From UBA4427 sp045106235 (GTDB taxonomy: Bacteria; Myxococcota_A; UBA9160; UBA4427): DNA of 64,000 nucleotides. The stretch spans positions 169,961-233,960 of the forward strand of contig JBGCEJ010000005.1 in assembly GCA_045106235.1 (NCBI GenBank), given 5' to 3'. A program made the position numbers and the translations under genes. Shown piece by piece: positions 8,378 to 17,134 of this stretch (its first letter is position 1; each line of letters opens with the position of its first letter). Below the pieces are notes generated by a model. It had not been told where the DNA came from, did no database searches, and saw only the letters and a program-made list of their open reading frames with translations.

Positions 8378-9652
8378 CTAGGCCTCCTCCACGGCCATCA
8401 GCGCCGATCGCCAGCGCGTATAAAAATTCCGCGCATAAAACTCGTTCGCCGTGACACTCACCAGTCCAGGAAGATCCGCATGCGGCTTTTCTTCCCCGAG
8501 TCCTAGCCCGTAGAAATACGGCCGATCGTCGGCGAAGTCGATCTTGCTGCCTTGATATTGCTGCGACCAAGCCTCTGAGTCTTCTTGCTCGAGAATGCCG
8601 CCCGGTCCGAAAAAGGCCGTGTGGTTTCCTCGCAGGATCCGCTTGTACTCTTCGGGCGCGTCCGCAGGAACGACGGACCAAGACCAGTACTCCACCTTCC
8701 CGGGACCGCGTGGATGGGAAACCTTGAAGGCCGTATTCGACCAGAGAAACGAGAGATTCGGATAAACCCCATACGTGAGGCCCTTCATCCGTGCGCGAAT
8801 GGGACCGACCCGCTCTTCCGCACGCATCTGCACCTCGCGCAAATATTCATGCACCTCCGGCGAGAGCAAAGAGGCCATGCCTTCGAACCCCCAAGCCACA
8901 CTTTCAAGCGGCGCATCCTCAGGCATCAACCGAAACGTCGCGCCATGTCCGGGCTCGGTCACGCAGCTAAAGCCGAGATCAAACACCTCCGCGTTCGCCT
9001 CGGGCGGAATCACGGCCGCATGCAAGAACGGTCCGTGATTCACGTCGCCTAACTGGTTCTCCATGGGCAGCTTCCAGTTCGCGTTGATCACCCAGCGATG
9101 CGGCGAGCCCACAAATTCGATGCCCTCTGAAAAGCGCTCAAAGAAGGCATCGAGATACCAACGCTGATCTCCTAGATAGTCCGCGAGCGACTCGATCTCA
9201 GGGTCGAAGCTGCCGAAGATCATTCCCTGCCAGCTGTCGACCCGGGGCACCGCCTTCAGCGAAAGCTTCGACTTATCGACCTTCCCCTCAACATGCCGCT
9301 CCTGAGGAATCGACTGAAGTTTCCCCTCAACGGAGTAGTTCCAGCTGTGATAGGGGCAGACAAAGCTCTTCGCGTTGCCATGGTCGGCGCGGCAAACCGG
9401 GAGCCCCCTATGCACGCAGCTATTCACGTTTGCGTAGATCCCGCCGTCCGCGCCCCGCGCGACGATGATCGGGGTTTCGCACATATAGGCCTGCACAAAA
9501 TCGCCGGGATTGGGGATCTGCGACTCATGGGCGAGAAAGAGCCAGCTCTTCTCGAAGATGCCTCGCTTCTCAAGCGCGTAAATGCCGGGATCGCTCCAGG
9601 CCTTCCGGCCAATCAGAGTGGCATCGTCATTCACTACGTCACGAACACGCAT
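8378..9652 (-). CDS. Aromatic-ring-hydroxylating dioxygenase, alpha subunit (Rieske)
   Basis: Catalytic subunit of a ring-hydroxylating dioxygenase, 424 residues. The Rieske [2Fe-2S] site is intact: a C-x-H pair (CVHRGLPVC) and 17 residues later CPYH. The mononuclear iron site is visible as NWKLPMENQLGD followed by VNHGPFLH, which supplies two histidines. The C-terminal SRPBCC-fold domain is present at normal size. The start at 9652 is supported by GAGGAG upstream; an earlier start would add 14 residues. It inserts O2 into an aromatic or alicyclic ring and needs electrons from a ferredoxin/reductase, which must be encoded elsewhere. Substrate is not predictable, but the neighbouring KstD-like flavoprotein makes a terpenoid or aromatic substrate reasonable. 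Confidence 0.93.
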   Translation of the reverse strand: MRVRDVVNDDATLIGRKAWSDPGIYALEKRGIFEKSWLFLAHESQIPNPGDFVQAYMCETPIIVARGADGGIYANVNSCVHRGLPVCRADHGNAKSFVCPYHSWNYSVEGKLQSIPQERHVEGKVDKSKLSLKAVPRVDSWQGMIFGSFDPEIESLADYLGDQRWYLDAFFERFSEGIEFVGSPHRWVINANWKLPMENQLGDVNHGPFLHAAVIPPEANAEVFDLGFSCVTEPGHGATFRLMPEDAPLESVAWGFEGMASLLSPEVHEYLREVQMRAEERVGPIRARMKGLTYGVYPNLSFLWSNTAFKVSHPRGPGKVEYWSWSVVPADAPEEYKRILRGNHTAFFGPGGILEQEDSEAWSQQYQGSKIDFADDRPYFYGLGLGEEKPHADLPGLVSVTANEFYARNFYTRWRSALMAVEEA

Positions 9653-9751
9653 CGTGGTCCTCCTCGTGGACGGACGAAAGTACCCCTTGGCCATTCGGCA
9701 ATCAAACGCGTGCGAAGCGAGGCGCGAAACAGCGGGTTACCCTTTCGCGCT

Positions 9752-11695
9752 ATGAAGAATCCGATCCGAAAAGTACTTTTCGCCGTACTCGCGCTCATTT
9801 TGGTCGCCGGCGCCTGCCTCCTCAACTCCGCGAGCCAGCGCATCGAAGACCCAAGCCTCGAGCCGGCCTTTGACGCCGCGAGCGCGAAGCCGCCCGTCGA
9901 TATGCCGAAGATCCCCGCCGTCGCCACGCGGCGCGCGCTCTTCGGCGATCTCCACGTCCATACAAGCTATTCCGTCGACGCTTTTGTCTTTGGCGTGCGC
10001 GCCCTCCCCGACGATGCTTACCGATTTGCCAAGGGCGGCGCGATCGAACATGGCGCGGGTTACCCCATCCAGCTCTCCCGCCCCCTCGACTTCCTCGCGG
10101 TGACCGACCACGCCGAATACCTCGGAACGGCGCGTGCCGCGCAACCCGATGTCCCGACGGTTCGCCAACCTCTCCGTGAGGCCCTCCTGAATTCCAATAG
10201 CGGCCAGCTCACAAAATACTGGAGCGAGAGCGTCATGGCGCTCACCAATCATAAATTCAACGGCGGCGATGTCGAGTTCGGGGATCCCGAAGCCAATATC
10301 GCGATCGAAGCCGCGGCCTGGGAAGACACCATCGCCGCCGCAGAGCGACATAACAATCCCGGCACTTTCACGGCGTTCATCGGCTACGAATGGAGCAGCT
10401 GGGGCGTTCATCGCAACATCATCTACAACAGCCGCTCCGTCCCCGAGCGCCCCTTCAGCTCCGTCGATTCGAACGAGCCCCAAGACCTCTGGACCGCACT
10501 CGAGTCCCAGCGCGCCCTTGGCCAAAAAGTGATCGCCATTCCGCATAACATGAATGAGAGCAGCGGCCGGATGTATCCGGACAAAGCAATCGAAGAGCTC
10601 AAGTGGACCCGAGCCGAAGCCATGCGCCGCCGGACCATCGAGCCCGTCAGCGAAATCTTCCAGGTCAAAGGCTCATCAGAAACCCATCCCGCCCTGTCCC
10701 CCGAAGACCCCTTCGCCGATTTCGAAATCGTCGAACGCCCCAGCATGGACGGCAATACCGGCGGCCCCGACGGCGGCTTCTCCCGCGACGCGCTCCGAAG
10801 CGGGCTCGAACTCGCGATGCAAGAAGGCTGGAACCCCTACGTCCTCGGCGTGATCGGAAGCAGCGATAGCCACAACGCGAGCGCCACCGTCGAAGAAGAC
10901 AACCATCACGGCAAACTCCCTGTCCTCGACGGCAGCGCAGGGATCCGCTCCGGCGAAGCGCTCCTGCTCCCCTCTTCCTCCACCCCTGGCGCCACCTGGG
11001 GCGGCGGCGGGCTGGCTGCGGTCTGGGCCGAGGAAAACACCCGCGCCTCGATCTTTGAGGCGCTCGAACGCCGAGAAACCTTCGCCACATCCGGCCCGCG
11101 CATGCAGGTCCGCTTCTTCGGCGGATGGTCACTCGACCCCGCAAGTCTCTCCGCAGGCGATGCCGTCGAAACCGGCTACCGCGACGGCGTTTCGATGGGC
11201 GGCTTTCTTCCCGCGCGCCCCCGCAGCGCGACCACCAACAACAGCGACGCCGGCGCAGCCCCCCAGTTTCTCGTCTGGGCCGACAAAGATCCTGCCGGCG
11301 CCCACCTCGACCGCCTCCAGATCATCAAAGGCTGGATGACCGCGGACGGAACGAGCCGCGAGCGCGTCTACGATCTCGTCGCGTCGGGCGACCGCTCCCG
11401 GGATCGCGAAACCGGACTCTTCGAAACCGTCGGCAACACAGTCGATGTCCCGGCCGCGACCTATACGAACACCATCGGCGCAGCGCATCTCGAAGCCCAT
11501 TGGACGGACCCCGATTTCGATCCCGACCACGACGCCTTCTACTATGTCCGCGTGCTCGAGATCCCCACGCCGCGCATGAGCACCTTCGACGCGAAAGCCC
11601 TCGGCATCGAAGCCCCCGAACCCGCGACACTCCAGGAACGCGCGACGACTTCGGCCATCTGGTACGACCAGAGTGGGCTGAACGGAATGCAGTAG
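9752..11695 (+). CDS. DUF3604 domain-containing protein (PHP-like hydrolase), exported
   Basis: Protein of 647 residues. It begins with a signal sequence or membrane anchor (basic MKNPIRK, then a hydrophobic run ending ILVAGACLL; a lipobox is only approximate). The mature part starts with a PHP-type metal motif DLHVHTSYS and continues with TDHAEYLG, FIGYEWSSW, a phosphate-loop-like stretch and SSDSHNA. These are hallmarks of the DUF3604 family. The domain runs almost to the C-terminus. The family is widespread beside degradative genes but has no proven reaction; a metal-dependent hydrolase or phosphoesterase is the structural expectation. The ATG at 9752 follows a 99-bp divergent promoter region shared with the Rieske alpha gene. 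Upstream in-frame codons overlap that gene and are not used. Confidence 0.85.
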   Translation: MKNPIRKVLFAVLALILVAGACLLNSASQRIEDPSLEPAFDAASAKPPVDMPKIPAVATRRALFGDLHVHTSYSVDAFVFGVRALPDDAYRFAKGGAIEHGAGYPIQLSRPLDFLAVTDHAEYLGTARAAQPDVPTVRQPLREALLNSNSGQLTKYWSESVMALTNHKFNGGDVEFGDPEANIAIEAAAWEDTIAAAERHNNPGTFTAFIGYEWSSWGVHRNIIYNSRSVPERPFSSVDSNEPQDLWTALESQRALGQKVIAIPHNMNESSGRMYPDKAIEELKWTRAEAMRRRTIEPVSEIFQVKGSSETHPALSPEDPFADFEIVERPSMDGNTGGPDGGFSRDALRSGLELAMQEGWNPYVLGVIGSSDSHNASATVEEDNHHGKLPVLDGSAGIRSGEALLLPSSSTPGATWGGGGLAAVWAEENTRASIFEALERRETFATSGPRMQVRFFGGWSLDPASLSAGDAVETGYRDGVSMGGFLPARPRSATTNNSDAGAAPQFLVWADKDPAGAHLDRLQIIKGWMTADGTSRERVYDLVASGDRSRDRETGLFETVGNTVDVPAATYTNTIGAAHLEAHWTDPDFDPDHDAFYYVRVLEIPTPRMSTFDAKALGIEAPEPATLQERATTSAIWYDQSGLNGMQ

Positions 11696-11777
11696 CCTTC
11701 GCCGCTAGACAGAACGCCCGATAGCGAAGATCGCAGGTGCGCCCGACTCTCTGTTCTGAATGGAACGGAGGGAATGG

Positions 11778-13043
11778 ATGTCCCGTATACAGCCTCGAAT
11801 CGCCGCCCGCACCTTAGTGTTAGGCGCAGCCTTCCTCGTCCTCTTTTCGAGTTCTGCTTCGGCTCAGCTCGACCACACCTCGATCTACCGCGGATTCGGT
11901 CGCTACCTCTGTGGCCCGGATTGGGACGAGACAAGCTACCAATGCGACGAGCGATCGGAATCGATCAGCGAGAATGATCTCGTCGACTTAGCCGCTGAAT
12001 TCGCTCGGCTCACGTTCCTCTCGGCGGCAGAGGACGAAATCGAAGAGGCCGACCTGATCGAGCGCGGATTTTTCCGACTCTGCGAAGAGAACCCCGCCCG
12101 ATGCCTGGGATGGATCGCGGACTTCTCCCGTACCGGCTCGATTGACAGCGACATCGATGGCGTACTCGACTCAGCCGACGCATGTCCGGGGACTTCGACG
12201 GCGATCGGCGAAGCGCAGTCGATCCTACTGGCGCAAGAGGTCGCGCTCCTCGAAGTCGAGCAGAGCTTGAGAGCCGTCTTTGAGCTCCTCATTCAAGCCG
12301 CAAACGGAACGCTCGGCTCTTCAATCCGCGCATCCATCGGCGAATCCATGATCCCGATCTTCGAAGAGCTCCTTCTCGTCGCCAACAAAAAAGCAGAGGG
12401 ACGATACGTTTTGGGTGGAGCCAATTCTCGCCGCGCGCCCTTCACTCGCTCGGGCAGCTTCGAAGACCCTGAGGGTCCTGTAGTGGTCTACCAAGGGTCT
12501 GAAGAGCCGCTCGTCCTTCCCATCGGGCCTTCGGGCGAAGCACTTCCCGTGACCGTCGATGCCCGAGCCCTCATCCTGGGTGATCTCGATCAGGACGGCC
12601 GCTACCCGGACTCGCCGGGCGTCGACCTCTTCGAGTTCATCAAGCGCGCTCGAAACGATCTCCTGACGAACGATGAATACGCTGTCCGCGAGCGCCTCAC
12701 AGAACTCATCGAAGCGAACGCGGCGCAGCTTTCCTCCGTCTCAGCCGAGAACCAGCGCCGATTCGCGACGACGAAACGGAGCTACCCCTCCCGCGAGCTG
12801 AGCCAAGTCGACGCGGCGGGATGTAGTCAGGCCCAGTTCTGCTCTTCGATTTCCGTCGTGGGCAAGAAGGGCCGCAGCCTCTGCATAGCGAGCGACTACC
12901 TGAACGACGAACCGCTCCGCCGCGCGCCCCGGGATTGTCGCGTCAAAAAACTAAAACGCGGCCCAGCGCAATGCGTGGAAGCCCGCACCCAGTGGCGCTC
13001 ACCCAACTCCCTGGACCGCAAGCCGGTCAAAGCGGGGAAGTAA
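11778..13043 (+). CDS. Secreted protein with a TSP3 loop and a flagellar FlgL/hook-associated-protein-3-like module
   Basis: Protein of 421 residues with a clear Sec signal peptide (residues 1-29, ending SSSASA-Q). A cysteine-containing region (40-115) follows, then one calcium-loop motif of thrombospondin type-3 style (DSDIDGVLDSADACPGT, 123-139). Residues about 147-330 read like a hook-associated protein FlgL: the helix with LLIQAANGTLG, the helix EELLLVANKKAEGRYVLGG, the PFTRSG turn, VVVYQG, and the VDLFEFI...L...LL segment. The C-terminus (340-421) is basic and has five cysteines. No flagellar genes are near, and real FlgL proteins lack a Sec signal and are exported by the flagellar type III system. 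The start is fixed by GGAGGG before the ATG at 11778. A surface or periplasmic role is inferred. Confidence 0.75.
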   Translation: MSRIQPRIAARTLVLGAAFLVLFSSSASAQLDHTSIYRGFGRYLCGPDWDETSYQCDERSESISENDLVDLAAEFARLTFLSAAEDEIEEADLIERGFFRLCEENPARCLGWIADFSRTGSIDSDIDGVLDSADACPGTSTAIGEAQSILLAQEVALLEVEQSLRAVFELLIQAANGTLGSSIRASIGESMIPIFEELLLVANKKAEGRYVLGGANSRRAPFTRSGSFEDPEGPVVVYQGSEEPLVLPIGPSGEALPVTVDARALILGDLDQDGRYPDSPGVDLFEFIKRARNDLLTNDEYAVRERLTELIEANAAQLSSVSAENQRRFATTKRSYPSRELSQVDAAGCSQAQFCSSISVVGKKGRSLCIASDYLNDEPLRRAPRDCRVKKLKRGPAQCVEARTQWRSPNSLDRKPVKAGK

Positions 13044-13056
13044 TGAAGCCTGTGTG

Positions 13057-13434
13057 CTAGGCGTTCAGGATCTTCTGCACAGCCGCGACCATTTCGGCCG
13101 GCTCATCCTTAGAGAGAAACCCCGCGGCACCCGACTGCGCGACCCGGTCCTCTACAAAGTTGACCGGCAAGCCCGACATCAGATACGTCGGGGGAAGCTC
13201 TTTGTCGAACTCGTCGAACAGGCTCTCGATCAGCTCCGTCCCGGCATCGAGTTGCCCGAACATCATCTGATCAATCAACAAGAGATCGAACTGCTTCTCG
13301 CGCAAAAGGCTGAGGAAATCATCTATTTCCGGAGCCGCCTCAACCGAGAATCCCTGCTGAGAGAGGATTTCGCGGAAGAGCTCGACATCGGAACCACAAT
13401 CGTCGATTAGGAGGATCTTTTTCTGCCGTGCCAT
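13057..13434 (-). CDS. Single-domain response regulator (CheY-like receiver)
   Basis: Receiver domain alone, 125 residues. The acidic pair is in KILLIDDCG, the phospho-acceptor aspartate in LLLIDQMM, the switch serine in YLMSG and the conserved lysine in FLSKDE. All catalytic positions are present, so it should be phosphorylatable. No output domain follows, so it works through protein-protein contact. The start at 13434 (MARQKK) is chosen because the receiver fold begins immediately after; a further 19 codons upstream show no similarity. It is convergent with the FlgL-like gene, 13 bp apart, and no histidine kinase is adjacent. Confidence 0.85.
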   Translation of the reverse strand: MARQKKILLIDDCGSDVELFREILSQQGFSVEAAPEIDDFLSLLREKQFDLLLIDQMMFGQLDAGTELIESLFDEFDKELPPTYLMSGLPVNFVEDRVAQSGAAGFLSKDEPAEMVAAVQKILNA

Positions 13435-13585
13435 GCAGAGGGGTTTCGGCGCAACTGATCGCGCGCTCGATGGGGATAAATACCCAGCCAAGTGTATGAA
13501 ATGCCTGAAGCGCGCTTCTCAAGCGGCCTCCAGCGGCTTCCGCTCACCCACCACCGAATCGACCCACGACGTTCGAGACTCTGAA

Positions 13586-13662
13586 TGGCGCCCCGGGAGG
13601 GACTCGAACCCCCGACCCGCTGCTTAGAAGGCAGCCGCTCTATCCAGCTGAGCTACCGGAGC
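13586..13662 (-). tRNA. tRNA-Arg (anticodon TCT)
   Basis: A 77-base cloverleaf on the minus strand with encoded CCA. The acceptor is GCTCCGG paired with CCGGGGC (one G-T wobble). The D arm is GCTC-AGCTGGATA-GAGC, the anticodon stem is GCTGC with loop CTTCTAA, and the T loop is TTCGAGT. The anticodon is TCT, reading AGA/AGG arginine codons. Confidence 0.96.
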
Positions 13663-14126
13663 GCATACCCAAAGTACGCCGACGCCCTTTTCAGGCATCG
13701 CCCAATCTCTGCGATGCCGAAGGTCGAGCCAGCGCGATCCATCAGGCGCTCTAAAAGTAGCGGAACTTGGCCTCAGGGTCTCGCCAGAACATCGCCCGAG
13801 TCGCCGCACACAATCGCTGAGCCTCGAGCTGGAGTCCCCAGGCCTTCGCTCCTCCAATTCTGAGCGGCCATGGCCCAAGCCCACCAAACGAACGACGTTC
13901 GCCGGCACGGGCGCGGGCGCGGGCTTGAGACCGGTCAGAATTCAAGCCAGCCTCTCCCCTCCATTGAAGATGGACCTAGCAGGATGTCTGAGCCACCCTC
14001 TCGACAGCAGTGGCTCGACGAGGCGGTCTGCCAACTCCCACGCCTCGCAAGAGCCCACACGAGATCTCCTTGGCGCTGGCGGTTCGTGCCGCCTGAGACG
14101 CACATGATTAGGCTGAGAGGACACCC
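13663..14126. other. Non-coding stretch between tRNA-Arg(TCT) and the beta-barrel gene
   Basis: About 460 bases without a credible gene; short open frames on both strands are arginine- and proline-rich and show no motif. It contains one perfect inverted repeat (GGCATCGC/GCGATGCC at 13694-13718) and a short GGCGCGGGC-like tandem run near 13910. The promoter of the 14127 gene and that of the tRNA are expected here. Confidence 0.5.
13694..13718. repeat. Perfect 8-bp inverted repeat upstream of tRNA-Arg(TCT)
   Basis: GGCATCGC, a nine-base loop, then GCGATGCC. It lies 32 bases upstream of the tRNA 5' end. No T-run follows on either strand, so it is not a classical terminator; it could be a protein site or a processed-leader hairpin. 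Confidence 0.4.
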
Positions 14127-15077
14127 ATGCGACGAGCAGCAAGATTTTTTCCGGCCCTGGCCGCGGCGGTTGCGGTCCTCCTCAGCGCAGCCGCGACCGT
14201 CAGTTGGGCTGCCCCGCCTGAATCCGAAACGCGCGCACGCGAGCGAAGAGCTGCTGTCGCCGCACCCAACGTGAAATTCCAAATCGGTTATGACTTCGAG
14301 CACTTCGAAAGGACCAAGACCACCTTCTTCGAACCGGGATTCGTCACTGACTTCATCGTCCCGGACCGCGACAGCCACACGGGCTCAGCTTCACTCAGCG
14401 CCACCCTGCCCCTCACGCATTCACTGGGCGTCCGAGGAACGCTTCGGACGGCGTATTCGCATCTACGCCAGAGCCGAGATCAATTCGGATCCGGCCACGA
14501 CAATTCTGACAACGACACCTACGGCATCGAAGGCGAACTGTTCCTACGAGACCCCCAACTCGGCTCGCTTTCGATTGGCGCAAGCTTCGATCGGACCGAT
14601 GCCCCCGATGGCCTCAATTTCAATTCCATCGGCGGCAAGGTCGACCTCAGGTTCTTTTTCCCGGATCTCGGATCAGGCCCCGTGGACTGGGCCGCGGGCT
14701 TCCGATTCGTGAATGACGACCTTTCTGGACCCGGCGTCGAGATCGAAGTCGACAGCGACAACTATGTCTTCTCGGCGGGTCCAACCTGGTACCTCTCCGA
14801 CACCTTCTCAACTGCCCTCAGCGTCGAGTGGGACCGGTTCGAAACGGATTTCGCGAGCCAAGAAACGACGCTCGGAAAGATTGACCTCAACTTGTTGTGG
14901 CCAACCTCCCGCCGCACATCCCTCGCCTTTCGAGTCGGAGCATCGGCCGGCGCACTCGACTACAAGCAAAGCCCATTCCGCGGAGAGAAGAGCCTCGTGT
15001 GGGGGCTTTCGGCGGGCGTCACGATCCGGCTGGCCCCCAGCCAAAAGCTTGTAGAACTTGCCCGCGCCTACGACTGA
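14127..15077 (+). CDS. Putative outer-membrane beta-barrel protein
   Basis: Protein of 316 residues with an N-terminal signal peptide (MRRAARFF, hydrophobic core, cleavage near VSWAA). The mature part consists of alternating strands with regularly spaced aromatic and polar residues: VKFQIGYDFEHFE, SHTGSASLSATLPL, LGVRGTLRTAYSHL, LSIGASFDRTD, TSLAFRVGASAG. This is the look of an eight- to twelve-strand outer-membrane barrel. The last strand GLSAGVTIRLAP is followed by a short helical tail instead of ending in a terminal aromatic, so the classical Bam signal is imperfect. No specific family is recognised. The ATG follows GAGAGGACACCC. Confidence 0.7.
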   Translation: MRRAARFFPALAAAVAVLLSAAATVSWAAPPESETRARERRAAVAAPNVKFQIGYDFEHFERTKTTFFEPGFVTDFIVPDRDSHTGSASLSATLPLTHSLGVRGTLRTAYSHLRQSRDQFGSGHDNSDNDTYGIEGELFLRDPQLGSLSIGASFDRTDAPDGLNFNSIGGKVDLRFFFPDLGSGPVDWAAGFRFVNDDLSGPGVEIEVDSDNYVFSAGPTWYLSDTFSTALSVEWDRFETDFASQETTLGKIDLNLLWPTSRRTSLAFRVGASAGALDYKQSPFRGEKSLVWGLSAGVTIRLAPSQKLVELARAYD

Positions 15078-15163
15078 TCCCCGAAATCTGCCCCAATAGA
15101 CCTCGCCTCCACAACGGCATCATCAAGCCGGATCGCCCTGGCCCCTTTCCCGATCCATCCTCT

Positions 15164-16321
15164 TTACAACGCCCCGAACGACCGCGTCTCGCCAATCCGA
15201 AACACCCAAGCCTCGGTCCCATCTCCGCGTCCGCCCGCACCAAGACCGGGCGCCCCGCGATCAGCCTCTCCCGAAGCCTCCAGAAACCGGCGCGGCGCTT
15301 CATCCAAAGGTTCGTCCGAAAGGTCGAAGGTCCCGAAATGCATCGCGACGGCGCGGCGCGCCCCTAGATCAAGCGCCGCCTGCCACGCCTCCTCCGGGTT
15401 CATATGCGAAGCCCGCATCATCGCCCTCGGTTCATACGCGCCAACGGGAACACCCACCAAATCGAAAGGACCGAGCTTTTCCCCGATCTCTTTAAAGCCC
15501 TTGAAGTACCCCGTGTCGCCTGAGTGATAGAAACGATGCGATGGCCCCACCACTGCCCAGGAAGCCCAGAGTGACTTCAGATCATCTCCGACTCCGCGTT
15601 TGCTCCAGTGCTGCGCGGGAAGGCAATGCACGTCGACGCCTTTGAGCGCGATCGTGTCGCCCCAGTCGAACTCCACAACGTTCGCCACGCCGTTCTTACG
15701 GAGAAGCGGGCCGTTTCCGAGTGGGACGAAAAAGCGGGTCGCAGGGTCACGCTCCGCGAGCGCCCTCAGCGTCGGCAGGTCGAGATGGTCGTAGTGGTTA
15801 TGCGAGACCACGACGAAATCGATCGGCGGGAGCGCATCCATTTCGAGACCGGGTGCGATGAAGCGACGCGGTCCCAGCCAGGAAATCGGACTGGGATGCT
15901 CTGACCAGGTCGGATCGGTGAGAAATCGAACGCCATCCATCTGAACGAGCAGAGTGGAGTGGCCGACCCAAGTCACGCTCGGTGTGTTCGGCGCCACGGC
16001 GTGAAGCGATTCTGCGGCCGCTTCGACGCGCTCGGGAATCCCTGGACGCGAGCGGAAGAACCCTGCCAAACGGCGGCCCATGAAAGGGAACCGCGTACCG
16101 ACAGTGCCGTGCGTGAGGTCCCCGACCCAATTCGTAAAGCGCCCGTTCTCCGTCCGAGGCGCACGCTCAAAAAGGCCGGACCGCTCCACTTCACTGCGAG
16201 CCGAGTCCTCGGCGTGCGCAATCCCGTTGGCAACCGATGCCGCGAAGGTCACGAGAACCAGAGATCCCGCAAGAAACGGAGACCTGTGAAGAAAACAAAG
16301 AAGAGAAAGTCTGCGAAGCAT
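15164..16321 (-). CDS. Exported metallo-beta-lactamase-fold hydrolase, NAPE-PLD/UlaG-like
   Basis: Protein of 385 residues. The first about 37 residues form a signal peptide (ending ANGIAHA-ED). The binuclear zinc motif HNHYDHLD is intact, preceded by TWVGHSTLLVQ and FLTDPTWSEHPSP, which are typical of N-acyl-phosphatidylethanolamine phospholipase D-like proteins. Later metal ligands are seen in YHSGDTGY and in VAMHFGTFDLSDEP. It should hydrolyse a phosphodiester or similar bond in a lipid-like substrate, in the periplasm or at the outer membrane. It is convergent with the barrel gene at 14127. The C-terminal tail is short and glycine-rich. Confidence 0.88.
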   Translation of the reverse strand: MLRRLSLLCFLHRSPFLAGSLVLVTFAASVANGIAHAEDSARSEVERSGLFERAPRTENGRFTNWVGDLTHGTVGTRFPFMGRRLAGFFRSRPGIPERVEAAAESLHAVAPNTPSVTWVGHSTLLVQMDGVRFLTDPTWSEHPSPISWLGPRRFIAPGLEMDALPPIDFVVVSHNHYDHLDLPTLRALAERDPATRFFVPLGNGPLLRKNGVANVVEFDWGDTIALKGVDVHCLPAQHWSKRGVGDDLKSLWASWAVVGPSHRFYHSGDTGYFKGFKEIGEKLGPFDLVGVPVGAYEPRAMMRASHMNPEEAWQAALDLGARRAVAMHFGTFDLSDEPLDEAPRRFLEASGEADRGAPGLGAGGRGDGTEAWVFRIGETRSFGAL

Positions 16322-16414
16322 AGGCTGCCTAGACTAGCCTCTTGAGCGGAATGCGACGGGCAGGCAAAGTCCAATCACGGCAAGGCTCCTAACGTGCTCC
16401 CAAGGAGAGGCATC

Positions 16415-17134
16415 ATGATCGGACTCAGTCGATACGCCGCCGGGCTCGGCATCGCGCTCAGCCTCTTTTGGATCGCGATGGCGTTCAACCCCTTTGATCG
16501 CCCGACCTGGGCACTCGAAAACGGCCTCAGCCTCGTAGCCGGCGTGCTCCTCCTCGCGACCCATCGGCGCTTTCCGCTCTCAAGAATCTCCTACACCCTG
16601 ATCTTCGTTTTCGGGATGCTGCATACACTCGGCGCCCACTACACCTATGCCGAGGTCCCCTACGACGAGTGGTACCGGAACCTCACGGGCCATACGTTCA
16701 ACTCCGTCTTCGGCTGGGAGCGCAATCACTATGATCGCCTCGTTCATTTCTCCTACGGACTCCTTCTCGCCTACCCCATCCGAGAGGTCTTCTTGCGCAT
16801 CGCCAACGTGCGCGGATTCTGGGGGTACTTCTTGCCCCTTGACCTAACAATGTCCAGCTCCATGATCTATGAGCTGATCGAATGGGCCGCGGCGGAGATC
16901 TTCGGGGGCGACCTCGGCATGGCCTATCTCGGAACCCAGGGCGACGTCTGGGACGCGCATAAGGACATGGCACTCGCGAGCCTCGGCGCCGTGATCGCGA
17001 TGGGCGTCGCGATGGCCATCAACCGCGCGCTGCAACGGGATTTCAATCGCGAATGGGCCGACAGCATCCGCATCAAAAGCGAGACGCCCCTCGGAGAAGT
17101 TGCGGTTGCGGAGATGCTCGAAGAGGAAGACTGA
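16415..17134 (+). CDS. DUF2238 integral membrane protein
   Basis: Protein of 239 residues with six to seven hydrophobic helices, matching the DUF2238 (YjdF-like) family. Landmarks are the loop VFGWERNHYDRLVHF, then YELIEWAAAEI and the GTQGDVWDAHKDM loop; the conserved histidines, aspartates and glutamates lie at the membrane face. Function is unknown. The start is the ATG at 16415, preceded by AAGGAGAGG; a GTG seven codons upstream is less likely. Its last 62 bases overlap the 3' end of the convergent PEP-CTERM gene at 17073. Confidence 0.85.
   Translation: MIGLSRYAAGLGIALSLFWIAMAFNPFDRPTWALENGLSLVAGVLLLATHRRFPLSRISYTLIFVFGMLHTLGAHYTYAEVPYDEWYRNLTGHTFNSVFGWERNHYDRLVHFSYGLLLAYPIREVFLRIANVRGFWGYFLPLDLTMSSSMIYELIEWAAAEIFGGDLGMAYLGTQGDVWDAHKDMALASLGAVIAMGVAMAINRALQRDFNREWADSIRIKSETPLGEVAVAEMLEEED

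Noticed and set aside
9293..9751. In-frame upstream extension of the DUF3604 gene by 153 codons
   Set aside because: It overlaps the Rieske alpha gene's N-terminal part on the other strand and would place the signal peptide internally; the ATG at 9752 is the natural start.
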